64,000 nucleotides of DNA from Geobacillus genomosp. 3 (GCF_000445995.2 NC_022080.4:2576001-2640000); one strand, 5' to 3'; shown: positions 17,729 to 26,772, counted from the stretch's first letter. The notes: generated from the sequence alone by a model not told the origin. Made by a program: numbers and translations.

Positions 17729-18657
17729 CGCCTCTCCCTTTCTTTTTTCCATACGCCCCGCACCGCCTGCCAGTCAGACTGCCAAAGCGCGAGCACAACG
17801 GCTCCAGCAGCGTATGAAAATAGAAATTTAAACGCGTGGGTAAGCACTGCCGCCGCATACGCCATGCCCCACGGTACGCCCAGTACAGTCAACGCGAACG
17901 CCATCACCGCCTCATACGTTCCTACTCCACCCGGGGCCACTTGGGCGATCTGGCCGGATACGGTTGCGCTATTAACCCATACCGCCTGCCAAAAAGAAAG
18001 CGGCATACCGACCGTTCGGGCGATCGCGCCAATGACCGACGCCTCACACAGCCAGCTTGCCGCCACCGCCGCGACAATCAACATACCTCGCCAGCTGTGA
18101 AACACGGTCCGCCATCGCCGCCATAAGCGATCGATACGAAGCGGGCGGCGGAACACGATGAGAACGAGTACAAAGCCGGCCGCAGCGAGCGCTGCTAACA
18201 GCGGAATCCCGGGAATTTGGTGCATGTACATATACATCCCGAAAGCGGCGAAGCCGCCTAACACGGCCATATCGAGCAGCCGCATGACTGCGACCGACTC
18301 GACCGCTTCGCCGACCGAAACGCCGGGCTGGCGGGCAAGGACAGCGACGCGGGCCGCATCACCAATTTTTACCGGCACAAAATGATTGATAAACAAACTT
18401 AGCAGCACCGCGCGCCAATAGACAGAAAAAGCGATCGGTTTCCCGACATACTGCTTCCACGCCCATGCCCGAAGCCAAAACGACACACCATATACAAACG
18501 CTGCCCCGGCGAGATCAGCGGGATGGCGAACGAGTTCAGCGAGCTGCCTGAGCAGCAACCGGCTGTCAAAATAACGATACGTCAGCCAGGCAAAAATGAA
18601 CAACAGCGCCACTCCAGCCACCCGCAACGCCGCTTGGGCCGCCCGCTTACCGCTCAT
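17725..18657 (-). CDS. Flippase-like membrane protein (YbhN / LPG synthase membrane-domain family)
   Basis: A 310-residue protein with about eight helices of the UPF0104 family. Typical motifs are LFINHFVPVKIGDAARVAVLARQPG, ESVAVMRLLDM and QVAPGGVGTYEAVMAFAL. Relatives are implicated in moving glycolipids or in aminoacyl-lipid synthesis; the soluble synthase domain of MprF is absent. The start at MSGKRAAQ overlaps the epimerase gene by 11 bases and has little ribosome site of its own, which suggests translational coupling. In this cluster it could flip the lipid-linked sugar made by the GT2 enzyme. Confidence 0.82.
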   Translation of the reverse strand: MSGKRAAQAALRVAGVALLFIFAWLTYRYFDSRLLLRQLAELVRHPADLAGAAFVYGVSFWLRAWAWKQYVGKPIAFSVYWRAVLLSLFINHFVPVKIGDAARVAVLARQPGVSVGEAVESVAVMRLLDMAVLGGFAAFGMYMYMHQIPGIPLLAALAAAGFVLVLIVFRRPLRIDRLWRRWRTVFHSWRGMLIVAAVAASWLCEASVIGAIARTVGMPLSFWQAVWVNSATVSGQIAQVAPGGVGTYEAVMAFALTVLGVPWGMAYAAAVLTHAFKFLFSYAAGAVVLALWQSDWQAVRGVWKKERERR

Positions 18658-19591
18658 GTTCGCGCGCCCACGCCACCGTCCGGGCAAGCCCTTCAGCAAA
18701 CGGCACCTTCGGCCGGTAGCCAAACGCCTGCTCCGCCTTCGCGATGTCCGCCCATGTTGCCTTCACGTCCCCTTTTCGCTCCGGCGCGCGCGTGATCTTC
18801 ATATCCGGGAAATGCTTTCGCAGCTCGACAAGCAACTGCTCCATGGCCACCGGCGCCCCCGCGCCTAAGTTAAATACCTCGCTTTGGCTACCGCCGCGAT
18901 GGAGCGCCGCCACCATGCCGGCGACAATATCATCGATGTACGTATAATCGCGCGCCGTCCCGGAGCCATAGACGACGATCTCCTCGCCGTTCATCAACCG
19001 GCGGATAAACGTACCGATCGCCATATCCGGGCGCCCCCACGGCCCATAAACAGTAAAATAGCGAAACATCGTCATTTGATAACCGTACAAGTGGGCGTAT
19101 GCATGGCAAAACGACTCCGCCCCGTACTTGGCGGCCGCATACGGCGACACAACACGGCCATCGGCCATTTCTTCTTTGAGCGGCACATTGCCACGGTCGC
19201 CATACACGGATGATGACGAAGCAAACAGCACATGGCTGACTCCCGCTTCCCCCGCCGCTGCCAACACGTTCACCGTCGCTTTAATGTCATAATCAATATA
19301 GGTGAGCGGCTGTTCAAGCGAATGCGGCACTCCGGGGAGCGCCGCCAAATGGTACACCACATCTGGGCACAACTGCGCCAACGAACTTTTCGTTTTTTCC
19401 CCGTCAAGCAAATCAAGGCGGACAAGCGGCACCCGGCCGCCGGTGAGCGCCCGGAACTGCCGCTCTTTCCGCTCGGGTGAATAGTACGGATGGAAACAAT
19501 CCAACGCAACAACTTCATGCCCTTGCTCGCTTAAACAGGCAGCCAGATGGCTGCCGATAAAGCCGGCCCCTCCCGTAACGACAATCTTCAA
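18647..19591 (-). CDS. NAD-dependent nucleotide-sugar epimerase
   Basis: A 314-residue extended short-chain dehydrogenase. Rossmann motif VVTGGAGFIGSHLA at the N-terminus, HLAALPGVPHS, the S...YxxxK catalytic triad in FASSSSVYGD and SPYAAAKYGAE, then RYFTVYGPWGRPDMA. The latter is typical of UDP-glucuronate or UDP-glucose 4-epimerases (GalE/LspL group). The frame opens further upstream, but the TTG at 19591 gives the family N-terminus and lies after GGGGTGGAG. An extended -10 (TGGTAAGAT) sits just before the earlier ATG codons, making those starts unlikely. It leads the glycan operon. Confidence 0.88.
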   Translation of the reverse strand: MKIVVTGGAGFIGSHLAACLSEQGHEVVALDCFHPYYSPERKERQFRALTGGRVPLVRLDLLDGEKTKSSLAQLCPDVVYHLAALPGVPHSLEQPLTYIDYDIKATVNVLAAAGEAGVSHVLFASSSSVYGDRGNVPLKEEMADGRVVSPYAAAKYGAESFCHAYAHLYGYQMTMFRYFTVYGPWGRPDMAIGTFIRRLMNGEEIVVYGSGTARDYTYIDDIVAGMVAALHRGGSQSEVFNLGAGAPVAMEQLLVELRKHFPDMKITRAPERKGDVKATWADIAKAEQAFGYRPKVPFAEGLARTVAWAREHER

Positions 19592-19783
19592 CAGCTCCAC
19601 CCCATTACTGAGATTAATATCCATTAGCATCTTACCATAGCTGGCGGTGAAAGTCGCGGCATATAGGGAAAAATGGATCGTTTCCATTCAGGGCGCGCCG
19701 CCCTACAGGCCGGCAAGGGACTCCCCTTCTTGCCCCGTTGTCCCAAAAGGCGAAGGGCGCCCTGCGGACACCCTTTTCCATTG

Positions 19784-20989
19784 TTAGTTCGCTTTTTCGA
19801 TCACTTGCTGCAACGTCGCTTCGATTTGCGGCAGCACTTTGTCGCCTTCGGCTTTGTTTTTCGTCTTTGCCGCTTCTAAGTAGCGTGTCGCCTGGTCGTT
19901 CAAGCTGGCGTACGCCTTATCGCCGAGCAGCGCTTTTAAGTCATTTTCGATCATGTTAATAAAGAGCGCCCCCTCTAAGGCGGTAATCACCGATTTGTCT
20001 TGGCCCCAATTGTCTTTGCTTTCTTCATACTCGTGAAGCGCCACTTTCGCCCATCCGCGCACGAACGCGTTGTTCACCGCTTTTGGGTCGAGCGTTTTAA
20101 CATCGGTTTGCAAGTCAAACTGCTTCAAAATGTAGTCCGCTTCTTCCGCGGCATGCCGTTTCATATACGGATAGACGGATTGATAAAACGCCCAGCCTTC
20201 CGCTTGTTCCACTTTCGCCTCTTCCGCGTTTTCTTTCGCTGCAGCCGCCGCCTTCGCCGCGTAGCCATGCGGCAGCGCCCCGCTCGCTAGGTAGAACGTT
20301 TTCATCAACGTTTTATCAACGACTTGTTTTCCAAGAGCAAATGAGAGGGCATCATCGCTTTGAACCGCTTGCTCCATTTGGGCAAACGCGCCGTTAATGG
20401 CGTCTACGAGTTTTGTGCCATACGCTGCATCGCGCTTTTCCACCGTTGGCTGCAAAATCGCGTAAAATGCTTTCGCTTCCTCAAGTTCTTCCTTCACTTC
20501 TTCCTTATTGGCCCAATGTTCTTCGGCTTCCGTAAACTCGTGTTTGATCGTCGTGTAAAACACTTTTTGCATCAGCTTGTCGAAAATTTGCTTGACGACC
20601 AACGGCTCAAGCGACCCGTCTTTGCCGGCCGTCAACGCGGTGGTAATATGCTGGTCAAGCGTATCTTCAAATTCCGCGTCGCGTTTTTGTACAAGCGGCT
20701 GCAGCTTTTCTTTGTACAAACTTTCCACCTTGCCGAAGTCGACCGTTCCTCCTTGTTTCGCTTTATCAAGTTCGGCAAGCGCCTCGCTGAAAGCGGCGGC
20801 GTAATCGACTTCCGCTTCCTCGCTTTCCCCTTCCGCTTTCGTCTCCGTTTTCGGCTCTTCTTGTTTCTCTGCGGCCGTTTGACTGTTGTTTTCTTTTTCT
20901 GTCCCCGCCGTCTGTTCGCTTTGGCCGCACGCGCCAAGCGCCAACGCCACGGCGGCGAACACGGCCATCCACTTCCACTTCAACAACAT
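19784..20989 (-). CDS. Fur-regulated lipoprotein with three helical repeats
   Basis: A 401-residue lipoprotein: lipobox LALGACGQ with the cysteine near residue 21, an E/K/T-rich linker to about residue 58, then an alpha-helical body. Three imperfect repeats can be read, anchored at KLQPLVQKRDAEFEDTL (about 95), ILQPTVEKRDAAYGTKL (about 180) and SVYPYMKRHAAEEADYI (about 270). The first and third end in HEFTEAEE and HEYEESKD. The repeats resemble the body of the FTR1-partner protein at 14647-15408. With two Fur boxes upstream, an extracellular iron-binding role is likely but not shown. No named family recognised. The ATG follows GGGGG. Confidence 0.82.
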   Translation of the reverse strand: MLLKWKWMAVFAAVALALGACGQSEQTAGTEKENNSQTAAEKQEEPKTETKAEGESEEAEVDYAAAFSEALAELDKAKQGGTVDFGKVESLYKEKLQPLVQKRDAEFEDTLDQHITTALTAGKDGSLEPLVVKQIFDKLMQKVFYTTIKHEFTEAEEHWANKEEVKEELEEAKAFYAILQPTVEKRDAAYGTKLVDAINGAFAQMEQAVQSDDALSFALGKQVVDKTLMKTFYLASGALPHGYAAKAAAAAKENAEEAKVEQAEGWAFYQSVYPYMKRHAAEEADYILKQFDLQTDVKTLDPKAVNNAFVRGWAKVALHEYEESKDNWGQDKSVITALEGALFINMIENDLKALLGDKAYASLNDQATRYLEAAKTKNKAEGDKVLPQIEATLQQVIEKAN

Positions 20990-21008
20990 TATGTATCCCC
21001 CTTGTTTT

Positions 21009-21065
21009 TGATAATGATTTTCATTAACAGAGTTTATTATAATAGATAGTGATTTTCACTGTCAA
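21009..21065 (-). promoter_or_regulatory. Sigma-A promoter with two Fur boxes
   Basis: On the minus strand TTGACA (21060-21065), an 18-base spacer and TATAAT (21036-21041). One Fur box at 21009-21023 (TGATAATGATTTTCA) matches 14 of 15 positions of the 7-1-7 consensus and lies at the transcription start. A second at 21044-21058 (AGATAGTGATTTTCA) matches 12 of 15 and lies in the spacer. Confidence 0.88.
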
Positions 21066-21130
21066 CAAGCATTTGCCAAAATGGAAACGTGTTTCATATC
21101 CTGCAGCATGATGAAAAGAGCACCGTGTCA

Positions 21131-21165
21131 ATAAAAAAGATCCACGTTCATCGAACCGTGGATCT
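21131..21165 (-). terminator. Terminator of trxA
   Basis: AGATCCACG and CGTGGATCT arms with a near-symmetrical loop, followed on the minus strand by TTTTTTAT, 10 bases after the trxA stop. Confidence 0.85.
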
Positions 21166-21174
21166 TCTGCCGGG

Positions 21175-21489
21175 TTACACATGTTTGCCAACAAGCTGGG
21201 CGAGCGCTTCTTTCGGCTGATAGCCGATCGCTTTATCGACGAGTTCGCCGTTTTTAAACACGAGCAGCGTCGGGATGCTCATGACGCCGAACTTCGAGGC
21301 CGTTTCTTGGTTTTCGTCAACGTTCACTTTGACGATTTTCACTTTGTCGCCCATTTCTTGATCAAGCTCCTCAAGCACTGGGGCGATCATGCGGCACGGA
21401 CCGCACCACGGCGCCCAAAAATCAACGAGTGTGACGCCGTCCTTCGTTTCCGCGGCGAACGTTTGGTCTGTCGCATTAATAATGGCCAT
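21175..21489 (-). CDS. trxA: Thioredoxin
   Basis: A 104-residue thioredoxin with the redox motif WCGPC (residues 28-32) in VDFWAPWCGPCRMIAP and the cis-proline segment MSIPTLLVFKNGE. It reduces protein disulfides using electrons from thioredoxin reductase. The start MAIINATDQTF is set by GGGAGG at good spacing; the open frame extends about 48 codons upstream without meaning. An extended -10 promoter (TGGTATACT, 21528-21536) sits about 40 bases before the start. Confidence 0.98.
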   Translation of the reverse strand: MAIINATDQTFAAETKDGVTLVDFWAPWCGPCRMIAPVLEELDQEMGDKVKIVKVNVDENQETASKFGVMSIPTLLVFKNGELVDKAIGYQPKEALAQLVGKHV

Positions 21490-21606
21490 GCGAATTCCCT
21501 CCCATATTCTAGAATGCTGCAAGCAAAGTATACCATGGAAATTTGAAACGACGCGAATATTTTGCCTCGTTTCTAATATTCGCTTCGCAGTGGATTTTAT
21601 CCGCAG

Positions 21607-21640
21607 AAAAAACGGGCAGCGCGTGCCGCGCAACCCGTTT
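21607..21640 (-). terminator. Terminator of etfA
   Basis: AACGGG...CCCGTT with an inner GCGCG/CGCGC stem, then TTTTTTC on the minus strand, directly after the etfA stop at 21648. Confidence 0.85.
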
Positions 21641-21647
21641 TGGCCGA

Positions 21648-22625
21648 TTACGAATGGACTTTCAGCTTTTTGAATTCTTCCGTCAGGAGCGGGACGACCT
21701 CAAACAAATCGCCGACAATGCCGTAGTCCGCCACTTTAAAGATGTTCGCTTCCGGATCTTTGTTAATGGCGACGATCACTTTCGAGTTCGACATGCCCGC
21801 CAAGTGCTGGATGGCGCCCGAAATGCCGCAGGCGATGTAAAGGTCCGGCGTGACGACTTTCCCCGTTTGCCCGATTTGCAGCGAGTAGTCGCAATACCCC
21901 GCATCGCACGCCCCGCGCGAGGCGCCGACCGCACCGCCTAACACTTCCGCCAGCTCTTGAAGCGGCTTGAAGCCTTCGGCGCTTTTCACACCGCGGCCGC
22001 CGGCGACGATCACTTTCGCCTCCGTCAAGTCGACCCCTTCGGCTGTTTTGCGGACGACTTCTTTCACAATCGCGCGCAAATCTTTAATCTCAACGGTGAG
22101 CGGTTCGATGCTGCCGGAGCGCGATTCGTCGCGCTCAAGCGCCGCAATGTTGTTCGGGCGAACCGTCGCAAAGATGATGCCGTCGGTGACAATTTTCTTT
22201 TCAAACGCTTTGCCGGAGTAAATCGGGCGTGTGAACACAATATTGCCGCCCGCTTCTTCGACCGCCACCACGTCGGATACAAGGCCGGCGTCCAATTTGG
22301 TGGCGAGCTTCGGCGACAAGTCTTTGCCGAGCGCTGTATGGCCAAAGACGATGGCTTCCGGCTGTTCTTTGTCGATCACCGCTTTTAACGCTTGTGAATA
22401 GCCATCAGACGTATAAAATTTCAAGTTCGGATGCTCAACGACAACAACGCGATCCGCTCCGCGGAAAATAAGTTCATCCGCCTGCGCCTGCACCTGATCG
22501 CCGACGAGCGCCGCCACGACTTCCCCGCCTTCCGCGATCGTTTTGGCGGCCGCAATCGCTTCAAACGAAACGTTCCGCAGCGATCCGTCGCGCACTTCTG
22601 CCAATGTCAATACTTTGCGTGCCAT
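21648..22625 (-). CDS. etfA: Electron transfer flavoprotein alpha subunit
   Basis: A 325-residue subunit carrying FAD and passing electrons from acyl-CoA dehydrogenases to the quinone pool. The C-terminal FAD-binding region is clear: [34 protein letters not shown], then [28 protein letters not shown] and [29 protein letters not shown]. It is the last gene of the fatty-acid oxidation operon, 73 bases after etfB, and ends in a terminator. Confidence 0.98.
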   Translation of the reverse strand: MARKVLTLAEVRDGSLRNVSFEAIAAAKTIAEGGEVVAALVGDQVQAQADELIFRGADRVVVVEHPNLKFYTSDGYSQALKAVIDKEQPEAIVFGHTALGKDLSPKLATKLDAGLVSDVVAVEEAGGNIVFTRPIYSGKAFEKKIVTDGIIFATVRPNNIAALERDESRSGSIEPLTVEIKDLRAIVKEVVRKTAEGVDLTEAKVIVAGGRGVKSAEGFKPLQELAEVLGGAVGASRGACDAGYCDYSLQIGQTGKVVTPDLYIACGISGAIQHLAGMSNSKVIVAINKDPEANIFKVADYGIVGDLFEVVPLLTEEFKKLKVHS

Positions 22626-22698
22626 GTTTCAGTCCCCCTACCCTTATTGTTCGTAGTTTCCGCCAGTTAGAGAGCGCCGACAACCGCGCCGTCTCGCT

Positions 22699-23475
22699 TT
22701 ACACGACTTTCGCTTCGGAACGGAGCAGCCCGACAAGCTCTTTGACTTGATCGGCAATCTCACCTTGCAAGATTTTCCCCGCTTCCCGCTTCGGCGGCAA
22801 AAATACTTCAATCGTTTTCGTTTTCGCCTCGACATCGTCCTCGTCAAGATCCAGGTCATCGAGCTCGAGCTCGTCAAGCGGTTTCTTTTTCGCTTTCATA
22901 ATGCCTGGGAGTGACGGATAGCGCGGCTCATTCAGCCCTTGTTGGGCCGTGACAAGAAGCGGCAATGACGTTTCGATTACTTCCTCGTCCCCCTCGACAT
23001 CGCGCACAACGGTCACTTTGCCGCCGTCGGCAATGTCAAGTTTCGTAATCGTCGTCACATACGGGATGCCGAGCAGTTCCGCGACGCGTGGGCCGACTTG
23101 CCCCGAGCCGCCGTCAATGGCGACGTTGCCGGCTAAAATCAAATCCGGGCTTTTGTCTTTTAAGTACTCAGCGAGCACTTTCGCTGTCGTATATTGATCT
23201 TGCTCTTCGACATCATCATCGATGTTGATGAGCGCCGCTTTGTCGCACCCCATCGCTAACGCCGTGCGCAACTCTTTTTCCGCTTCCTCGCTGCCGACCG
23301 TGACGACCGTCACTTCGCCGCCATGTTGGTCGCGCACTTGGATCGCCTCTTCGATGGCGTATTCATCATACGGATTGATGATGAATTCAGCACCGTCTTC
23401 ACTGATTTTGTTATTCTTGATCGAAATTTTTTCCTCAGTGTCAAACGTGCGCTTCATCAAAACAAAAATATTCAT
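22699..23475 (-). CDS. etfB: Electron transfer flavoprotein beta subunit
   Basis: A 258-residue AMP-binding subunit of the ETF dimer. Family signatures are NPYDEYAIEEAIQVRDQHGGEVTVVTVG, DLILAGNVAIDGGSGQVGPRVAELLGIPYVT and TAQQGLNEPRYPSLPGIMKAKKKP. The acidic LDELELDDLDLDEDD stretch near residue 205 is usual in Bacillaceae EtfB. It lies between the enoyl-CoA hydratase gene and etfA. Confidence 0.98.
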   Translation of the reverse strand: MNIFVLMKRTFDTEEKISIKNNKISEDGAEFIINPYDEYAIEEAIQVRDQHGGEVTVVTVGSEEAEKELRTALAMGCDKAALINIDDDVEEQDQYTTAKVLAEYLKDKSPDLILAGNVAIDGGSGQVGPRVAELLGIPYVTTITKLDIADGGKVTVVRDVEGDEEVIETSLPLLVTAQQGLNEPRYPSLPGIMKAKKKPLDELELDDLDLDEDDVEAKTKTIEVFLPPKREAGKILQGEIADQVKELVGLLRSEAKVV

Positions 23476-23539
23476 GTCATTCCCCTCCTCAGTTTGGTCC
23501 AGCGTTCATTCGGTTGCCAACATTCAGACATTTATGAGG

Positions 23540-24313
23540 TTATTTCCCTCGAAAGACGGGCGGCCGTTTTTCCAAAAACGCCTGCACGCCTTCTCTTCCA
23601 TCTTCGGAAACAAATACACGGCCAAACCATTCCGCCTCATCGCGCACCGCCTCGGCGAACGATTTTTCTTTCGCCGCGTTGAGCAGCTCGATCGTGGCGC
23701 GAACGGCAAGCGGGCTTTTGGCGGCGATCTTTTTCGCCAGCGCCTTCGCCTCGTCAAGAAGCTGCCCTTCCGGCACCGCCTTGTTGGCCAGCCCCCACTG
23801 CACTGCCTCCACGCCGGTGATCGGCTCGCCTGTCCACATCATTTCCGCCGCTTTGCTGAAACCCACGTAGCGCAAAAGCCGCTGCGTGCCGGCAAACCCC
23901 GGAATGATGCCGAGCTGCAGCTCCGGCAGGCCGAGCTTCGCGGTCTCCGCCACCACACGAATGTGGCAGCTCATCGCCAACTCGAGTCCTCCGCCAAGCG
24001 CCGCACCGTGAATGGCGGCGATGACCGGCTTCGAAAACCGTTCAATCCGCTCAGCAACAAGCTGGCCGTTGCGCGACAAGGCGGACGCTTCCTCCGCAGT
24101 AGCGACGGACAGAAACTCTTTAATATCCGCACCGGCCGAGAAAAATCGGCCTTCACCATGCAGCAGCACGACGCGCACGTCCGGGTCGGTTTCAAGCTCA
24201 TCCAAGACGTTTGAAAGCTCTTTCAAAACAACGGACGAAAGAGCGTTCGCCGGCGGTCGCGAAAACGTCACGACAGCGACGGATTCCTCTTTCGCCAAGC
24301 GAAAATACTGCAT
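23540..24313 (-). CDS. fadB: Enoyl-CoA hydratase of fatty-acid degradation
   Basis: A 257-residue crotonase-family protein (B. subtilis FadB/YsiB), hydrating trans-2-enoyl-CoA in beta-oxidation. The oxyanion-hole motifs are SAGADIKEFLSVATAEE and AIHGAALGGGLELAMSCHIRVVAE, with the catalytic glutamate in LPELQLGIIPGFAGTQRL. The start at MQYFRLAKEESV is preferred; the upstream frame is unrelated arginine-rich sequence. It is 26 bases from fadR and belongs to the FadR operon. Confidence 0.93.
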   Translation of the reverse strand: MQYFRLAKEESVAVVTFSRPPANALSSVVLKELSNVLDELETDPDVRVVLLHGEGRFFSAGADIKEFLSVATAEEASALSRNGQLVAERIERFSKPVIAAIHGAALGGGLELAMSCHIRVVAETAKLGLPELQLGIIPGFAGTQRLLRYVGFSKAAEMMWTGEPITGVEAVQWGLANKAVPEGQLLDEAKALAKKIAAKSPLAVRATIELLNAAKEKSFAEAVRDEAEWFGRVFVSEDGREGVQAFLEKRPPVFRGK

Positions 24314-24339
24314 GAAGCCTCTCCCCCTTCTGCCTTCCG

Positions 24340-24927
24340 TCAACGCCCGGCGGCGCACCCTTTGACGAGCAGCTCGTACACCGGTTTGGCGAGCGCGGCC
24401 AGGTCATATTTTTGCTCGTTCATGACCCATGTCGTCACCGTCTCGTCGATCGTGCCGAAAATCATTTGCCGAGTGAGCCGGACGTCTAGATCATGGCGGA
24501 ATTCCCCTTTTTCCATCCCCTCGATGATGATGCTGTCAATGAGCCGCAAATATCCTTTCAGCACTTCATTAATGCGCTGGCGCAGCTCTTTATTTGACTG
24601 GCGCAGCTCAAGCTGCGTCACGATCGCCATATGCGGATCGTCAGCCAGGGCGGAAAAATGAGTTTTCACTAATACATATAATTTCTCTGCAGGGCTCGAA
24701 ATTCCTTCTATCTCTTGTTCGATTTTCTCGATAAACGCCCCCATTTTTTCTTGGAAAAGCGAGATTAAAATGTCTTCTTTGTTTTTAAAATAAAGATAGA
24801 TCGTGCCGTCGGCGACACCGGCTTGTTTGGCGATTTTCGCCACTTGTGCCTGGTGGTAGCCATGCTCGGCGATGACGACGACGGCCGCATCAATAATTTG
24901 CTTGAACTTTGGCTTTTCTCTGCGCAA
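24340..24927 (-). CDS. fadR: TetR-family repressor of fatty-acid degradation
   Basis: A 195-residue TetR regulator. The N-terminal helix-turn-helix is IIDAAVVVIAEHGYHQAQVAKIAKQAGVADGTIYLYFKNKEDILISLFQEK, almost identical in pattern to B. subtilis FadR (YsiA). FadR binds operators with symmetrical TGAATGA/TCATTCA arms and releases them on binding long-chain acyl-CoA. A perfect operator lies 39 bases upstream of its start, between it and lcfA. Confidence 0.95.
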   Translation of the reverse strand: MRREKPKFKQIIDAAVVVIAEHGYHQAQVAKIAKQAGVADGTIYLYFKNKEDILISLFQEKMGAFIEKIEQEIEGISSPAEKLYVLVKTHFSALADDPHMAIVTQLELRQSNKELRQRINEVLKGYLRLIDSIIIEGMEKGEFRHDLDVRLTRQMIFGTIDETVTTWVMNEQKYDLAALAKPVYELLVKGCAAGR

Positions 24928-24965
24928 TCGTCATTCTCCTTTTCTTCCTATCACCTGTCATCAAA

Positions 24966-24983
24966 TGAATGAATCGTCATTCA
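24966..24983. promoter_or_regulatory. FadR operator
   Basis: TGAATGA-ATCG-TCATTCA, a perfect inverted repeat matching the FadR consensus. It sits in the short gap after the lcfA stop (24989) and before fadR, rather than upstream of lcfA, where no comparable site was found. Confidence 0.85.
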
Positions 24984-24988
24984 CATCC

Positions 24989-26689
24989 CTATTTTACGGA
25001 CTGTTCCGACGATTTGTCAAGCCTTATTTTTTCTTGCTCCACAAGAACACGCCGCAAAATTTTGCCGACCGCTGTTTTCGGCAGCTCGGAGCGAAATTCG
25101 TACAGGCGCGGCACTTTATAAGCGGCGAGCCGCTCGCGCATAAAGGCATCAAGCTCTTGTTCACTGCACTCCTTGCCCGGCCTTAAGACAACGAACGCTT
25201 TCACCGTCTCACCGCGGTACGGATCGGGAACACCGATGACAGCCGCTTCCTGCACGCTCGGATGTTCATACAACACTTCCTCAACTTCACGAGGGTAAAT
25301 GTTATACCCGCCGGCGATAATGACATCTTTCTTGCGATCGACGATGTAAAAATAACCGCGCTCATCCATATAGCCGATGTCGCCGGTGTACAGCCATCCG
25401 TCGCGCAACACTTGCTCGGTCTCTTCCGGCCGGTTCCAATACCCTTTCATCACTTGCGGGCCGCGGACGACAAGTTCCCCACGCTCGCCCGGCTTTGCCT
25501 CCTCTCCCGTTTCCAATGAAACGATTTTCGCCTCGGTATCCGGCCAGGGCACACCGATGCTTCCTTTCACCCGCTCGCCGTCCCAGAGGAAATTGCTATG
25601 GGTGACAGGCGACGCCTCCGTCAAGCCGTATCCCTCAATTAATTTTCCGCCCGTCGCCCGCTCGAACCGTTCCTGCACTTCGACCGGCAGCGGAGCCGAA
25701 CCGCTGATGCACACATTGATCGAAGATAAGTCGTATTTCGGCAAATCACGGTCATTTAATAAAGCGATATACATCGTCGGCGCGCCTGGAAACATTGTCG
25801 GACGCGTGCGCTCGATCGTTTTGAGCGTCTGTTTCACGTCAAAGCGCGGAAGCAGCACCATTTTGCTCGCCTGCATGATGGCCAAATTCATCACCGTCGT
25901 CATGCCATATACGTGAAAAAACGGAAGTATGCCGAGCACCGTTTCTTTTCCTTTTTCACATTTGTACACCCAATGGGCGCACATGAGCGTATTGGCGATC
26001 AAGTTGCGGTGCGTCAGCATGGCTGCCTTTGGATGCCCCGTCGTGCCGCCCGTATATTGAAGCAGCGCCACATCTTCCGCCGGATCGATTTCAACAGAAA
26101 GCGGGGCTGTTTCCTTCCGGCCGACAATCGTGCGGAACAAATGGACGGTTTCGCTTTCCTTAAGGCGGACGACCGGCATGTTTTGCTTCCGCTGCACAAG
26201 GGGGTACAGCCATTTCTTCACCGTGGGCAAATAGTCTTGCATTCTCGTGACGATCCAATGGTTGACCGGTGTTCTCCCTTTCACCTTTTCCGCCTTTGGG
26301 TACAAAATGTCCATTGTCACGAGCACCGAAGCGCCGCTGTCAGCCAACTGGTACTCGAGTTCGTGTTCGGTATAAAGTGGATTCGTCTGCACGACGATGC
26401 CGCCGGCCAAAAGCGTTCCGTAGTAGCTGATCACCGCCTGCGGGCAGTTGGGCAGCATCATCGCCACCCGATCCCCTTTTTTCAATCCGATCGTCCGCAA
26501 ATAATGCGCAAATGTCAATGCTTGCCCGTACAGCTCGCGAAACGTCATCGTCTTGCCCAAAAAGTCGATCGCCTCATGGTCTCCGAATTGCTCCGCCGTC
26601 TCCCGCAAATAATCAGGAAGCGTTTTCTTTGGATAGTCAAGCGTATGCGGAATCTCCGGCGGATAGTGGGCCAACCATGGTTTCTCCAT
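24989..26689 (-). CDS. lcfA: Long-chain fatty-acid-CoA ligase
   Basis: A 566-residue acyl-CoA synthetase activating fatty acids with ATP and CoA. The AMP-binding P-loop is LLQYTGGTTGHPKAAMLTH, followed by GYGLTEASPVTHSN, the GWLYTGDIGYMDERGYFYIVDRKKDVIIAGGYNIYPREVEE hinge region and the C-terminal PKTAVGKILRR lysine. MEKPWLAHY at 26689 has AGGAGG seven bases away, while the ATG two codons earlier is too close, so the former is chosen. It is the first gene of lcfA-fadR-fadB-etfB-etfA. Confidence 0.97.
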   Translation of the reverse strand: MEKPWLAHYPPEIPHTLDYPKKTLPDYLRETAEQFGDHEAIDFLGKTMTFRELYGQALTFAHYLRTIGLKKGDRVAMMLPNCPQAVISYYGTLLAGGIVVQTNPLYTEHELEYQLADSGASVLVTMDILYPKAEKVKGRTPVNHWIVTRMQDYLPTVKKWLYPLVQRKQNMPVVRLKESETVHLFRTIVGRKETAPLSVEIDPAEDVALLQYTGGTTGHPKAAMLTHRNLIANTLMCAHWVYKCEKGKETVLGILPFFHVYGMTTVMNLAIMQASKMVLLPRFDVKQTLKTIERTRPTMFPGAPTMYIALLNDRDLPKYDLSSINVCISGSAPLPVEVQERFERATGGKLIEGYGLTEASPVTHSNFLWDGERVKGSIGVPWPDTEAKIVSLETGEEAKPGERGELVVRGPQVMKGYWNRPEETEQVLRDGWLYTGDIGYMDERGYFYIVDRKKDVIIAGGYNIYPREVEEVLYEHPSVQEAAVIGVPDPYRGETVKAFVVLRPGKECSEQELDAFMRERLAAYKVPRLYEFRSELPKTAVGKILRRVLVEQEKIRLDKSSEQSVK

Positions 26690-26742
26690 TTTCATCCCTC
26701 CTTACTCTTTATTTTATTTTATTATTCTGAATTGTTTTACCC

Positions 26743-26772
26743 AAAAAGAGCGCCAAGCAAACGCCTGGCGCT
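26743..26772 (-). terminator. Terminator after the small membrane gene
   Basis: AGCGCCA and TGGCGCT form a seven-base stem followed by CTTTTTGG on the minus strand. The stem covers the stop codon of the 53-residue gene, closing the mutS2 transcript before lcfA. Confidence 0.8.

Noticed and set aside
19688..19783. Hairpin AAAAGG...CCTTTT as terminator of the iron lipoprotein gene
   Set aside because: The pairing is imperfect with a large loop and there is no clear T run; not strong enough to list.
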